A DNA stretch of 64,000 nt, from positions 797,900 through 861,899 of the forward strand of contig NZ_SZVO01000001.1 in the NCBI RefSeq assembly GCF_005280585.1, given 5' to 3'. Source of the DNA: Dyadobacter frigoris. GTDB lineage: Bacteria > Bacteroidota > Bacteroidia > Cytophagales > Spirosomataceae. Within the stretch, counting starts at the first letter, position 1. Each line of letters starts with the position of its first letter. This document shows, piece after piece, positions 10,084-20,600 of this stretch. Made by a program: the position numbers and the translations under genes. Below the pieces are notes generated by a model, which saw only the letters and a program-made list of their open reading frames with translations, did not search any database and was not told the origin of the DNA.

Positions 10084-10293
10084 ATGGAATCAGTAACTGT
10101 TTTAGGGGGAATTATGGGATTGGGTGGACAAGAGATCTTTTTGGTAGCTTTGTTCGTTTTGCTTTTCTTTGGTGCAAAAAAAATTCCTGAATTAATGCGT
10201 GGTTTGGGCCAGGGGATTAATGAGTTCAAAAACGCTACCAAAGACGTAAAAGAGAATATTGAAAAAAGCATGGAAGATACTACCACAAAGTAG
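10084..10293 (+). CDS. tatA: Sec-independent protein translocase subunit TatA/TatE
   Basis: A 69-residue protein with the TatA layout: a short periplasmic N-terminus, one transmembrane helix (about 15-29), the conserved [10 protein letters not shown] hinge (28-37), an amphipathic helix ([15 protein letters not shown]) and a charged tail. TatA forms the pore of the twin-arginine pathway, which exports folded proteins. Two exported oxidoreductases in this window (33763-35160 and 35211-36209) carry RR signal peptides that would use it. tatC is not in the window. A terminator follows. Confidence 0.95.
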   Translation: MESVTVLGGIMGLGGQEIFLVALFVLLFFGAKKIPELMRGLGQGINEFKNATKDVKENIEKSMEDTTTK

Positions 10294-10318
10294 TTTTTCC
10301 GTTGTATTGTGTACATAA

Positions 10319-10362
10319 CAGAGCCGTTTAGTAAAAACTTAAATGGCTCTGATTTTTTATTT
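10319..10362 (+). terminator. Rho-independent terminator after tatA
   Basis: Arms CAGAGCC-n-TTTA and TAAA-n-GGCTCTG form a hairpin, followed by ATTTTTTATTT. It sits between tatA and gatA, so gatA is probably transcribed separately. Confidence 0.85.
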
Positions 10363-10385
10363 GTTACCCGCCAAAAATAATTACG

Positions 10386-11831
10386 TTGAAAGAGTACCCG
10401 ACGCTGACCGAGATACAAAATGATTTGCGTGGAGGAGGTTTAACCTGCGTGCAGTTGGTAAATCATTATTTGGAACGGATTGAGTCCAATGCCCATTTAA
10501 ATGCTTTCGTTGAAGTATATTCAGAAGAAGCGCTCCGCCTTGCTTCTGAAATTGATATTAAAATCCGGAATGGGACCGCAGGTAGGCTTGCCGGACTTAT
10601 TATAGGGTTAAAAGATGTCCTTTCTCATAAAGGACATGGCGTACAAGCCGGAAGCCGGATTTTAGATTCTTATATTGCTCCTTACACCGGAACAGCCGTA
10701 CAACGCCTTCTTGATGAAGATGCGATTGTAATCGGTCGTCAGAATTGTGACGAATTTGCGATGGGATCATCCAATGAAAGTTCATCATTCGGTCCGGTAT
10801 TAAATGCTGCAGACAATTCCAAAGTACCTGGCGGTTCTTCCGGAGGCTCTGCCGTTGCTGTACAAGCCGGGCTTTGTCATGCTTCTTTGGGTAGTGATAC
10901 GGGTGGATCGGTCCGCCAACCCGCTGCCTTTTGTGGTGTCATTGGTGTGAAACCTTCCTATGGCCGTGTTTCCCGTTATGGTCTTATTGCTTACGCTTCT
11001 TCTTTCGATTGTATCGGACCGATTACCAAAAGTATTGAGGATGCCGCTTTGCTATTGGAAGTTATGGCTGGAGGCGATGATTTTGACAGTACCGTTTCTT
11101 TAAAAGAAGTACCCGCTTATTCCAAAAATCTGGATTGGAATGGTAAAGCTAAAATTGGCTATATTCGGGACACGATTGAAAATGAATCTATTGCACCTGA
11201 AATTCGGGAACAAACATTAGAAGTTCTTAATCGTTTGCGCGCATCGGGGCATGAGGTAACGCCGGTTGAAATGCCTTTGCTGGATTATTTATTGCCAACT
11301 TATTATATTCTTACAACGGCTGAGGCCAGTTCAAATTTATCAAGATTTGATGGTGTTCGTTATGGCCATAGATCTGCTGTAAAAGGTGATCTGGAGGCTC
11401 TTTATAAAAATACCAGAACCGAAGGTTTTGGTGAAGAAGTAAGGAGAAGAATATTATTAGGTACTTTTGTTTTAAGTGCAAATTATTACGACGCATACTA
11501 TACCAAGGCGCAACGCGTTAGAAGATTGGTGCGGGAAGAAACCGAACGCTTTTTCGGGCAGTTTGATTTTCTTATTTCACCTGTAACACCAACGACCGCG
11601 TTCACAATCGGAGAGAAAACAGAAGATCCTTTACAAATGTATCTTGCTGATATATTTACAGTTCAGGCCAATGTTGTGGGAAATCCCGCTGTTTCTATTC
11701 CCAACGGCGTCGATAAAGAGGGTATGCCGATCGGTATTCAAATTATGGCTCCCTTTTTTGAAGAGCAAAAGATGCTTTCATTTGCAAATCATCTTTCATT
11801 AATTTTAAAAGAAAATATTTTAGAGGCGTAA
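10386..11831 (+). CDS. gatA: Asp-tRNA(Asn)/Glu-tRNA(Gln) amidotransferase subunit A
   Basis: This is the glutaminase subunit of GatCAB, which amidates mischarged Glu-tRNA(Gln) or Asp-tRNA(Asn). It has 481 residues. The amidase-signature triad is complete: Lys76 (GLKD), the cis-Ser at 151 in GGSSGGSA, and the nucleophile Ser175 in GSDTGGSVRQPA. The downstream VGNPAVSIPNG motif is also present. The only suitable start is TTG at 10386, which gives the expected N-terminal length. gatB and gatC are not adjacent. The gene follows the tatA terminator by about 25 bp. Confidence 0.96.
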   Translation: MKEYPTLTEIQNDLRGGGLTCVQLVNHYLERIESNAHLNAFVEVYSEEALRLASEIDIKIRNGTAGRLAGLIIGLKDVLSHKGHGVQAGSRILDSYIAPYTGTAVQRLLDEDAIVIGRQNCDEFAMGSSNESSSFGPVLNAADNSKVPGGSSGGSAVAVQAGLCHASLGSDTGGSVRQPAAFCGVIGVKPSYGRVSRYGLIAYASSFDCIGPITKSIEDAALLLEVMAGGDDFDSTVSLKEVPAYSKNLDWNGKAKIGYIRDTIENESIAPEIREQTLEVLNRLRASGHEVTPVEMPLLDYLLPTYYILTTAEASSNLSRFDGVRYGHRSAVKGDLEALYKNTRTEGFGEEVRRRILLGTFVLSANYYDAYYTKAQRVRRLVREETERFFGQFDFLISPVTPTTAFTIGEKTEDPLQMYLADIFTVQANVVGNPAVSIPNGVDKEGMPIGIQIMAPFFEEQKMLSFANHLSLILKENILEA

Positions 11832-12080
11832 TTTACCTGCGGAATACTAACTTTGTTTCAGTTTGTGGTAAAAAGATTGAAAGTAACTAAAACCAAATTA
11901 ATATTATTTGACACCGGTGTTTGTGTAAAATAATTGTGCCAGTAGTAGATAGTTTTTTTAAATTGATACCAATCAATCTGAAAGATTATAAATAGTACGT
12001 CATTTTTCTATAAAGTATTCATCATCAGACATTGACTATTTGATAACAGGAATTGACTAACCCATCAAAAAGCATAATTA

Positions 12081-13946
12081 ATGAGGATTTCAAAAAGAGT
12101 ATTGTGGCTTGGAGCCGTGTGTGTGGGATTGTGGAATTCGCCGGTTATGGCGACAATACAACAAGAGAAATTAGGAATTATTGGCCCGGACACGCTAGGG
12201 ATAGCAGCGGAAGCTGATGAAAATACCAACATTCCTATGCTTCCTAATGTGGAGGAAATTGGTTTAACGCCAGCTATTCCCGAGGAACTGTTACGAGAGC
12301 GGTTTGCAAAACTGGAAAAGTCAATTCCGTTGACATATCATAAGTCTTCCCACGAATTTGTGGAATACTTTATCTACAAGAAAACAAAGTTCACCATCAG
12401 TATGATGGAGAAAATGCCTCTTTACTTCCCCTTATTTGAAAAAACACTTCAGAAATACGGTCTTCCGACAGAGCTGAAATATTTGTCAATGATTGAGTCT
12501 GGACTGAATCCAACTGCCCTTTCAAGAGTAAGAGCAGGTGGATTGTGGCAGTTTATGCCTGCAACCGGCCGTGAGTTCGGATTGTACCAGGATAGTTATA
12601 TTGACGAACGCTTTGAGCCGGTAAAAGCAACCGAAGCTGCGTGCCGCTATCTGAAACAGCTTTATAATATTTTTGGAGACTGGGAATTAGCCTTAGCTTC
12701 TTACAATACAGGCCCGGGAAACGTGAAACGTGCCATGCGCCGTTCTCATGGAACTACTTTCTGGGGAATTTATAATGCGCTTCCAAAAGAAACAAGATCA
12801 TATGTGCCTCAATATGTGGCCATGAATTACATGATGAACTACGGAAATGATCACGGAGTTTATGCGCAAAATCCTGAATATCAAATCCCTAATGATACGA
12901 TCCATGTAAATGGTTATATTAATTTAGTGACTTTTTGTGAAACCAGCGGTATTGATTTTGAGGAATTGAATAAACTTAATCCTCAGTTGACCAAAACAAT
13001 TTTACCCGATCAAACACGTGATTTTGTTTTGAAAGTACCGAGTGTGAAGTATACTTATCTGATGAGCAATAGAAACGTGATCATGGATTCCTGTACCCGC
13101 AGATTGCTTCCTTCAGGCGTATTGCTTGCCGGAATTGACAGTGCCAGAGCAGCTGCATTAGGGAAAGGCGCATTTCCTTATGCCTACGTTGACGGCGATC
13201 AGTACGGAAATGATTATGCTGATGGAGGGGTAACAAAAATTAAATCTAAGAAATCTTCACATACCGTTAAGAGAGGGGAGACTTTGCAATCTATTTCAAG
13301 AAGATATGATGTTGCGGTTGCCGAATTGAAGAGATGGAATCATATGCGCAAAAACGCATTGAAGAGAGGTCAGCGACTGGTTTTTTACAAGGATGTAAAA
13401 GTTAAGATAAAACCGGTTGTTATGGCTGCTTCCGCAAAACCTGAAAAGGAACTGTCTAAAATTGATACAATTGAAAAAGTAGTTTTAGCAGATAGCGAGG
13501 GACAGGATGAAAGTGAAGAAATTCAGCAAACCGGAAGTATTACAAAAATCCAGTCGAAGAAATCTTCCCATATTGTTAAAAGAGGCGAAACGCTGGAATC
13601 TATTTCAAGAAAATATAATGTAGAAATAGCTGAACTGAGAAACTGGAACCATATTCGCAAAAGTGCGATCAAAGGCGGACAGAAGCTGATTGTTTACAAA
13701 GATGTAAAAGTTACAGTTCCTGCAACCATGATAGCTTCTGCAAAAAATGAAAAAGCAGACATACCGGATAAAGAAGAAACCAGAAAATCAAGACATATCA
13801 AAATGCGGTACCACACGGTACAGCAAGGCGATACGCTATGGAATATCTCGCTGCGTTACGGTTTGCCTGTTACAGTTTTGAAAAAGGCAAACAAGATCAG
13901 AGGAAACGAGATTAAACCAGGAATGAAATTAATCGTATCGAGCTAG
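12081..13946 (+). CDS. mltD: Membrane-bound lytic murein transglycosylase D-like protein with three LysM domains
   Basis: This enzyme cleaves the MurNAc-GlcNAc bond of peptidoglycan in the periplasm to give 1,6-anhydro products. It has 621 residues and a signal peptide ending near Ala24. An SLT domain spans about 112-250, with catalytic Glu139 in SMIESGLNP and the family motifs GLWQFMPATGREFGL and ASYNTGPGNV. An MltD-type linker follows, then three LysM modules near 394-437, 497-540 and 578-619. The first two are close copies, each preceded by the same KIxSKKSSH leader, which suggests internal duplication. ruvA follows after 31 bp, so the two may be co-transcribed. The symbol is by resemblance. 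Confidence 0.9.
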   Translation: MRISKRVLWLGAVCVGLWNSPVMATIQQEKLGIIGPDTLGIAAEADENTNIPMLPNVEEIGLTPAIPEELLRERFAKLEKSIPLTYHKSSHEFVEYFIYKKTKFTISMMEKMPLYFPLFEKTLQKYGLPTELKYLSMIESGLNPTALSRVRAGGLWQFMPATGREFGLYQDSYIDERFEPVKATEAACRYLKQLYNIFGDWELALASYNTGPGNVKRAMRRSHGTTFWGIYNALPKETRSYVPQYVAMNYMMNYGNDHGVYAQNPEYQIPNDTIHVNGYINLVTFCETSGIDFEELNKLNPQLTKTILPDQTRDFVLKVPSVKYTYLMSNRNVIMDSCTRRLLPSGVLLAGIDSARAAALGKGAFPYAYVDGDQYGNDYADGGVTKIKSKKSSHTVKRGETLQSISRRYDVAVAELKRWNHMRKNALKRGQRLVFYKDVKVKIKPVVMAASAKPEKELSKIDTIEKVVLADSEGQDESEEIQQTGSITKIQSKKSSHIVKRGETLESISRKYNVEIAELRNWNHIRKSAIKGGQKLIVYKDVKVTVPATMIASAKNEKADIPDKEETRKSRHIKMRYHTVQQGDTLWNISLRYGLPVTVLKKANKIRGNEIKPGMKLIVSS

Positions 13947-13977
13947 AAGTAGCTTTATTAACACACATACTATACTT

Positions 13978-14568
13978 ATGATTGCCTACGTTGACGGAAC
14001 CGTAACTTATAAAGATCCTGCTTTTGCTGTTATTGACATCCAGGGTCTGGGTTATGAGGTTCGTATTTCTTTGCAGACCTACGCTGCTATGCCGGATGTT
14101 GGGAAGCGGTGTAAGCTGGTCACTTATCTGAATATCCGGGAAGACGCACACGTACTTTTCGGTTTTTTGGAAAATGATGAAAAAAAACTTTTTCTTGATT
14201 TGATCAGTATTTCAGGAGTTGGTCCTTCAACAGCGCTGGTTATGCTTTCTTCTCTCTCATCTGCTGAGATCCGTCAGGGTATCATCGATGAAGATTTACG
14301 TTTGATCCAGTCCATGAAAGGAATCGGGTTGAAAACGGCACAAAGAGTAATATTGGAGCTAAGTGATAAAATGCGCAAAGATGCAATGCTTACTACCGGG
14401 GTAAAAACGCCTGGCAGTTCAAACAATGCTCTGAGAAGCGAAGCGTTGGCAGCTTTGGTTACTTTGGGTATTCCAAAGGCAACTGCGGAAAAAAGCGTGG
14501 ATACGATTATCAAACGGGAAGGCTACGAAATAACGGTGGAGCAATTAATTAAACTTGCGCTTCGTTAA
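13978..14568 (+). CDS. ruvA: Holliday junction branch migration protein RuvA
   Basis: RuvA binds the four-way junction and loads the RuvB motor during recombinational repair. The protein is 196 residues, a normal length. The N-terminal OB-fold (1-62) begins MIAYVDGTV and contains GLGYEV. Two helix-hairpin-helix motifs are visible, ISGVGPSTALVML (78-90) and MKGIGLKTAQRVI (113-125). The C-terminal RuvB-contacting three-helix domain occupies about 150-196 (ALAALVTLGIPKATAEKSVD). ruvB is not in the window. It sits between mltD and sprA. Confidence 0.97.
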   Translation: MIAYVDGTVTYKDPAFAVIDIQGLGYEVRISLQTYAAMPDVGKRCKLVTYLNIREDAHVLFGFLENDEKKLFLDLISISGVGPSTALVMLSSLSSAEIRQGIIDEDLRLIQSMKGIGLKTAQRVILELSDKMRKDAMLTTGVKTPGSSNNALRSEALAALVTLGIPKATAEKSVDTIIKREGYEITVEQLIKLALR

Positions 14569-14679
14569 TCTGGATTTTAACATAATTGTTCGTAAAATAT
14601 GGATAAGCTTTTTACCGGTTTGTTGAATATGTTGCTATTGATGATTGCAAAACCCCTCTCAAAATAAAGATTATTAGCC

Positions 14680-17600
14680 TTGTCATCAACTGTTTACTCA
14701 TCTCTTTTTAAGGCTGTAACAATTTCAACCGGAGCGATGCTGCTGGCAACGGCTTCTGTTGACCAAAAGGAATCATATTCTGAGGCTGCTGCCGACTGGG
14801 CCATACTCTCTGATACGATCGGGGATACCACACGAAAAAATGTGGATCGGTCAGGTAATCAGTTGATTATGCGTTGGAAAGATTATTATTCCAATAAATT
14901 TGCCCAGCCTCGTCCGCGATCTCCATTTTATCTTAAAGATCCGGCCAATATTTCAACATCGATCTTACTGGATAGTTCAGGTAAGATTGGCGTGACTGAA
15001 ACTATAACAACGCCAACAGGAAATCTGGATTACCGTGCTCCGGAAAACATGGATCTTGAAACCTACGACAAGGCGTTGGAAGATCGTGCGTTTAAGAGTT
15101 TGTTAAGAGAATATTCTTCGCGTCAGGATGGGAAAAGTGCAATGGGAGCGCGGGGCCTTTTGCCAAAACTGGATGTTCCGCCGGCGCTTTCTAAAATCCT
15201 GGGAGATAAATTTCTGGATTTTAAACCAACCGGATTTGTTGCACTGGACCTTGGTGTAATGAACCAGTTTATTGACAATCCGGCTCTTCCGATTCGTCAG
15301 AGGAGGAATACCAACTTTATTTTTAACGAACAAATCAGCATTAACTTCAATGCCAACCTTGGAGACAGGCTTGGTTTTTTGACCAACTTCGATACAAAAG
15401 CCAGCTTTAACTTTGAAAATGCATTAAAGCTGAATTATAAAAATCCTGAGGAAAGTTTTCTGAGAAAAGTGGAAGCTGGTAATATTAACTGGGCCATAAA
15501 CAGTCAGTTAATTCCTGGTGTTCAGAATCTTTTTGGTTTAAAAACTGACTTTCAGTTTGGTCGTTTAAGCGCCACATTTGTAGCATCCCAGCAGCGTTCA
15601 AGTAAGGAACGGATTGTTTTACGGGGCGGAGCGCAAAGCCGGGATTTTGAAATACGGGTCGATACTTATGACGAAAATCGTAACTTTTTCCTATCTCAGT
15701 TTTTCCGTAGTAAATATGAAGCTGCTTTAAAAAATACACCACAGATCACTTCAGGTATTACCATTACCCGGATGGAAGTTTATGTGACGAACAGAACAAC
15801 GACGACTGAATCGTTGCGTAACGTGGTTGGTTTTACAGATCTTGGAGAACCAGTACCTTACAGAACCAGCAATACAAGTCTCCAGCCAATTCGCGCTAAT
15901 TTACCTGCTGATAATGCTACCAACGGATTATTCCAGACACTTGCAAATAATACTGCTTTCCGTCAGGTTGATAATACAAATTCTTCAATCACGGCTTTGG
16001 GGTTTGAAAAAACGGTGGATTATGAATTGTTGAGAGGTGCGAAGAAACTGGTTCAGGATCGGGAATATACTTTTCATCCGCAGTTAGGCTATATTTCTTT
16101 GACTACCCCACTGAGAAATGATGAAGTTCTGGGTGTTGCTTATGAATATACTTATAACGGAAGATCTTATAAAGTAGGAGAGCTTACAGAAGATTATCAG
16201 AATCGTAAAGATGATGAGGTAATCGCGCTGAAATTAATCAAATCTTCAACAATTCGTAACAATACGAAGTTGCCGATGTGGGATTTGATGATGAAAAACG
16301 TCTATACGCTTGGGACAAGCTCCATTGAAAAAACCGGATTTCAACTTCGGATAATTTATAAAGATGACCTTACCGGTATTGATAATCCTAATTTACAGGA
16401 AAGTAATCTTGCCAATATCCCGTTGATCCGCGTAATGGGACTTGACCGCTTGAATCCGGTAAATGATTTGCAGCCCGACGGAAATTTTGACTTTGTTGAC
16501 GGTGTTACGATTGACACAAAAACAGGCCGTGTGTTTTTCCCGGTTTTGGAGCCGTTCGGATCCAACCTTACAACAAGAATTTCAGACGAGGCGTATCGGT
16601 CAAAATACGTTTTTAACGAACTGTACCGCACGACCATGATCGATGCGCAGCAAGTGACAACGCATAATAAGTTTTATCTGAAAGGATCGTATCAATCCAG
16701 CGGAGGAACGGAAGTTTCTCTGCCTTATGGTGTTTTGGAAACATCGGTTACCGTTACTTCCGGTGGTGTACCGCTTGCTGCCGGTTCTGATTATATTGTT
16801 GAAGCACAAATTGGCCGTGTCCGGATATTGAACAGCAGTGTAATGAATTCCGGACGTGAAATTGTGATTGAATACGAACGTCCCGATATGTTCCAGAATC
16901 AAATCAGAACATTACTGGGAACTCACCTTGACTATGTGGTTAACCGCGATATCAGTTTGGGTATGACAGCGATTCGCTATCACGAAAAACCTGCCGGATT
17001 TTTGACACGTGTAGCGATTGGTAATGAGCCGGTAAACAATACAATGCTTGGTTTCAGTATCAATATTCGCAAAAATGTTCCTTTCCTGACGCGCTGGCTG
17101 GATGCTCTTCCGTTTTTGCAAACGAAGGAAATGTCAACGATTCAGTTTAAGGGAGAGTTTGCTAAATTATTCCCTGGCGTTTCAAAAGAAGTGAATAACC
17201 GCTCATTGATTGATGACTTTGAGTCTACAAGAACAATTTATGATTTAGCACGTCAGCCGCAAAAGTGGAGATTATCCGCAGTGCCTCCAAAATTCCATGA
17301 AGGCTTTGATGGCAAATCGCTGAATTATGGATATAAAAGAGCAAAGATTTCGGCTTATGTTGTAGATAATCTTTTCGGAGGATCGGCAGGTTTGGGCGGC
17401 AGTGCACAGCCTCCAACGAATATTACAGACGTTGACCGCCAGAATTTTTATGAAAGGTTATACCTTCCAAAAGATATTTTCCCATTAAGGTCCGTGGCTG
17501 GTTTGATCAATTATCCTCAAAACATTCTTGATGTTGCATACTACCCGAACGAACGTGGTATGTATAATTATAACACAGATTTGGATGCGAATGGCCGCTT

Positions 17601-20600
17601 AAAAACAACGCGACAAAATTTCGGAGGATTAAGCAGAGCGATTACTTCTGATAATGATTTTGATAATGCCAATATTGAAAGTATCGAATTCTGGATGCTT
17701 GATCCATTTATTACCGGTGATAATGGTATTGTCCGGGATGGGAATCCTGGCTCACCGGGAACCTTTAATACCAATAATACAACAGGTGGTAAGTTAATGT
17801 TCAACCTGGGAGATATCTCCGAAGATGCAATTCCTGATGAACGATATAATTTTGAAAATGGATTGCCAATTGTCAACAAGGTGGTGGGAGACAATGTTGA
17901 GCAGACGATTTGGGGACAGGTTACTAAATCGCAATATTTGATCAATGCATTCAGCAACGAATCCGGAGCACGCCAAAAACAGGATGTAGGTCTGGATGGA
18001 TTAAGTAATGAAGAAGAAAGAACATTTTTTAAGGAATATCTGGATCGTTTACCAGCGAATCTTTCTGCGGATGCAAAAGCTAAAATACTAGCGGATCCTT
18101 CCGGAGATGATTTTAAATATTTCCTTGGGGCGGATCTGGATGCTGAAAACCTGAAAGTTCTTCAGCGTTATAAGGACTACATCGGTATGGAGAATAACTC
18201 TCCGGAAAGTGCGGGCAACGCGTCGCTAATCACACCTGCCTCCACCAGCGTTCCTGATGGGGAGGATATGAATGTTGATAATACCATTAACGATAACGAA
18301 GCATACTACGAATACCAAATCGATTTACAGCCAGGCCAGCTAAAAGTTGGTAACGGTTTTATTGTAGATCAAACGACAACAGACGGGCAGAACTGGTATT
18401 TGTTCCGTGTTCCTATCAAAGAATTTACGGGGCAGGTTGGAACGATCAGTGGTTTTAAATCCATTCGTTTCATGCGAATGTATCTGACGGATTTTCAGCA
18501 GCCTGTTGTATTGCGTTTTGCCCAGCTTCAAATGATCGGACAGCAGTATCGTAAATATACATATAATCTGGACGTGGCCGGATTGCAGGAAGTTCCTGAA
18601 CCTTACGATGCCAAATTTACGGTCGGAACTGTAAGTATTGAAGAAAATAGCGGGACCTCAAGCACAGCGAAAAAATATGTTTACCAATTGCCTCCGGGTT
18701 GGCAGCGTGATCAGGATTTTACACAGAGACCAACTTTGCAACTGAACGAGCAATCGATGAGTTTATGTGTGACTGATCTGCGTGATGGTGATTCAAGAGC
18801 AGTTTATAAAAACGTAAATCTGGATCTGTTGTTCCGCAAGCGTCTGCGCATGTATATACACATGCAAAACGATGCAAATGAAAACAGTATGGTAGGTGCA
18901 TTTATGCGCATTGGAACCGACCTTACCCAGAACTATTATGAAATTGATATTTCGGGCCTTACGTCAACCGCTGAAGGTGTTGCAACTAGCGAACTGGTCT
19001 GGCCGGAGAATAATGAATTGAACATTGCGCTGGCTGATCTGGTACTTGCCAAAACAAATAGAAATAAGGCTATTGGTAGAAATCAGTCCACGCCGTACGT
19101 CATGATGACAACGGACGGAAGATATAAAATAACGGTTGTCGGAAATCCGGATTTGAGTGCAGTTCGTGTGATGATGATTGGTATGCGAAATCCAAAGTCA
19201 GCTGACGAACGTTCGAAAACGTTTTGTATCTGGACGGATGAAATGCACGCCGAAGGTTTTGATGACCATGGTGGCTGGGCAGCTATTGCCCAGTTAAACG
19301 CAAAACTTGCAGATTTCGCAACGGTGACCGCTTCCGGGCGTATTGAAACTTTCGGTTTTGGAAGTGTTCAGCAGCGGATTGGTGAGCGATCAAGAAACCT
19401 GACTACGGAATATGGTTTTTCATCGAATATTGCTGTTGATAAATTGCTGCCTCAGGAATGGGGCTTCAGTATTCCATTATTCGTAAGTTATGACAGGCGA
19501 AATGTAAAACCGCATTTTGATCCGCTCGATCCCGATGTTCCTTTATCAACGACGCTGGCCAATTTACAATCAGATGAAGAGCGGGATGGTTACCGGCGAC
19601 TCGTTGAGGAGAACGCAGTCAGGCGAGGGATAAACTTCTCAAACGTCAGGAAAATAAAAACAAAACCCGGAGTCAAAAACCATTTCTATGATTTTGAAAA
19701 CCTATCCTTTACTTACGCTTTCAGTGACGATACCCGAAGGAATATTCTAACACAGGAATATAATCAACGCGCATATAAGGGAGGCATAAATTATATATTC
19801 AGTAGTCAGCCAAAACCGTTTGAGCCTTTCAAAAAAATGAAAGCAACAAACCGCTATGCTGAATTTGTAAGGGATTTTAATGTGACATTGCTGCCCAACA
19901 TGGTTTCTTTGCGGGCTGATGTTGACCGTCGTTTTGCCAGAACACAGCTTCGGAATGCTGATTTGACTACGGATGGTCAGGTACCGATGTTTGAAAAATA
20001 TTTCTGGTTTAATCGTTATTACGATTTTGGCTGGAATCTGACCAAGAACATGACTTTGTTATACAACGCTTCTGCGAATTCGATTATCGATGAGCCGATG
20101 GGAGATATTAATACGTCGCAAAAGAAGGATTCCCTGTGGCATAACTTCATGAAACTGGGCCGGATCAAGAATTTTGACCAGAAGATAAAATTGACCTACC
20201 GTTTGCCTTTGGATAAAATTCCGCTTCTGGACTGGATGACGGCTGATTATTCGCATTCGATCGACTATAATTATCAGGCGAATGCACTGGGATTGGTAGA
20301 TAGCGACAGTCTTCCGTTTGGAGATATTATCCGAAATAGCAGAGAAAGAGGTATTTCAGGAAAGGTCGATTTTGTAATGCTTTATAACAAATTACGTTAC
20401 CTGAAATTTGCCAATACACCTTCCGCGCAGAAAAAGAATTTTGCAAGAAGTCCGGGTGATATTGAAGATATCGACATGCGATCAACAGATCTTTTGAAAA
20501 ATATTACACGGGTTTTAATGACAGTGCGAGGTATTAATGTCAGTTATTCTGTATTGGAAACCACAGCACTTCCGGGATATTTGAGAGCACCGAAACATTT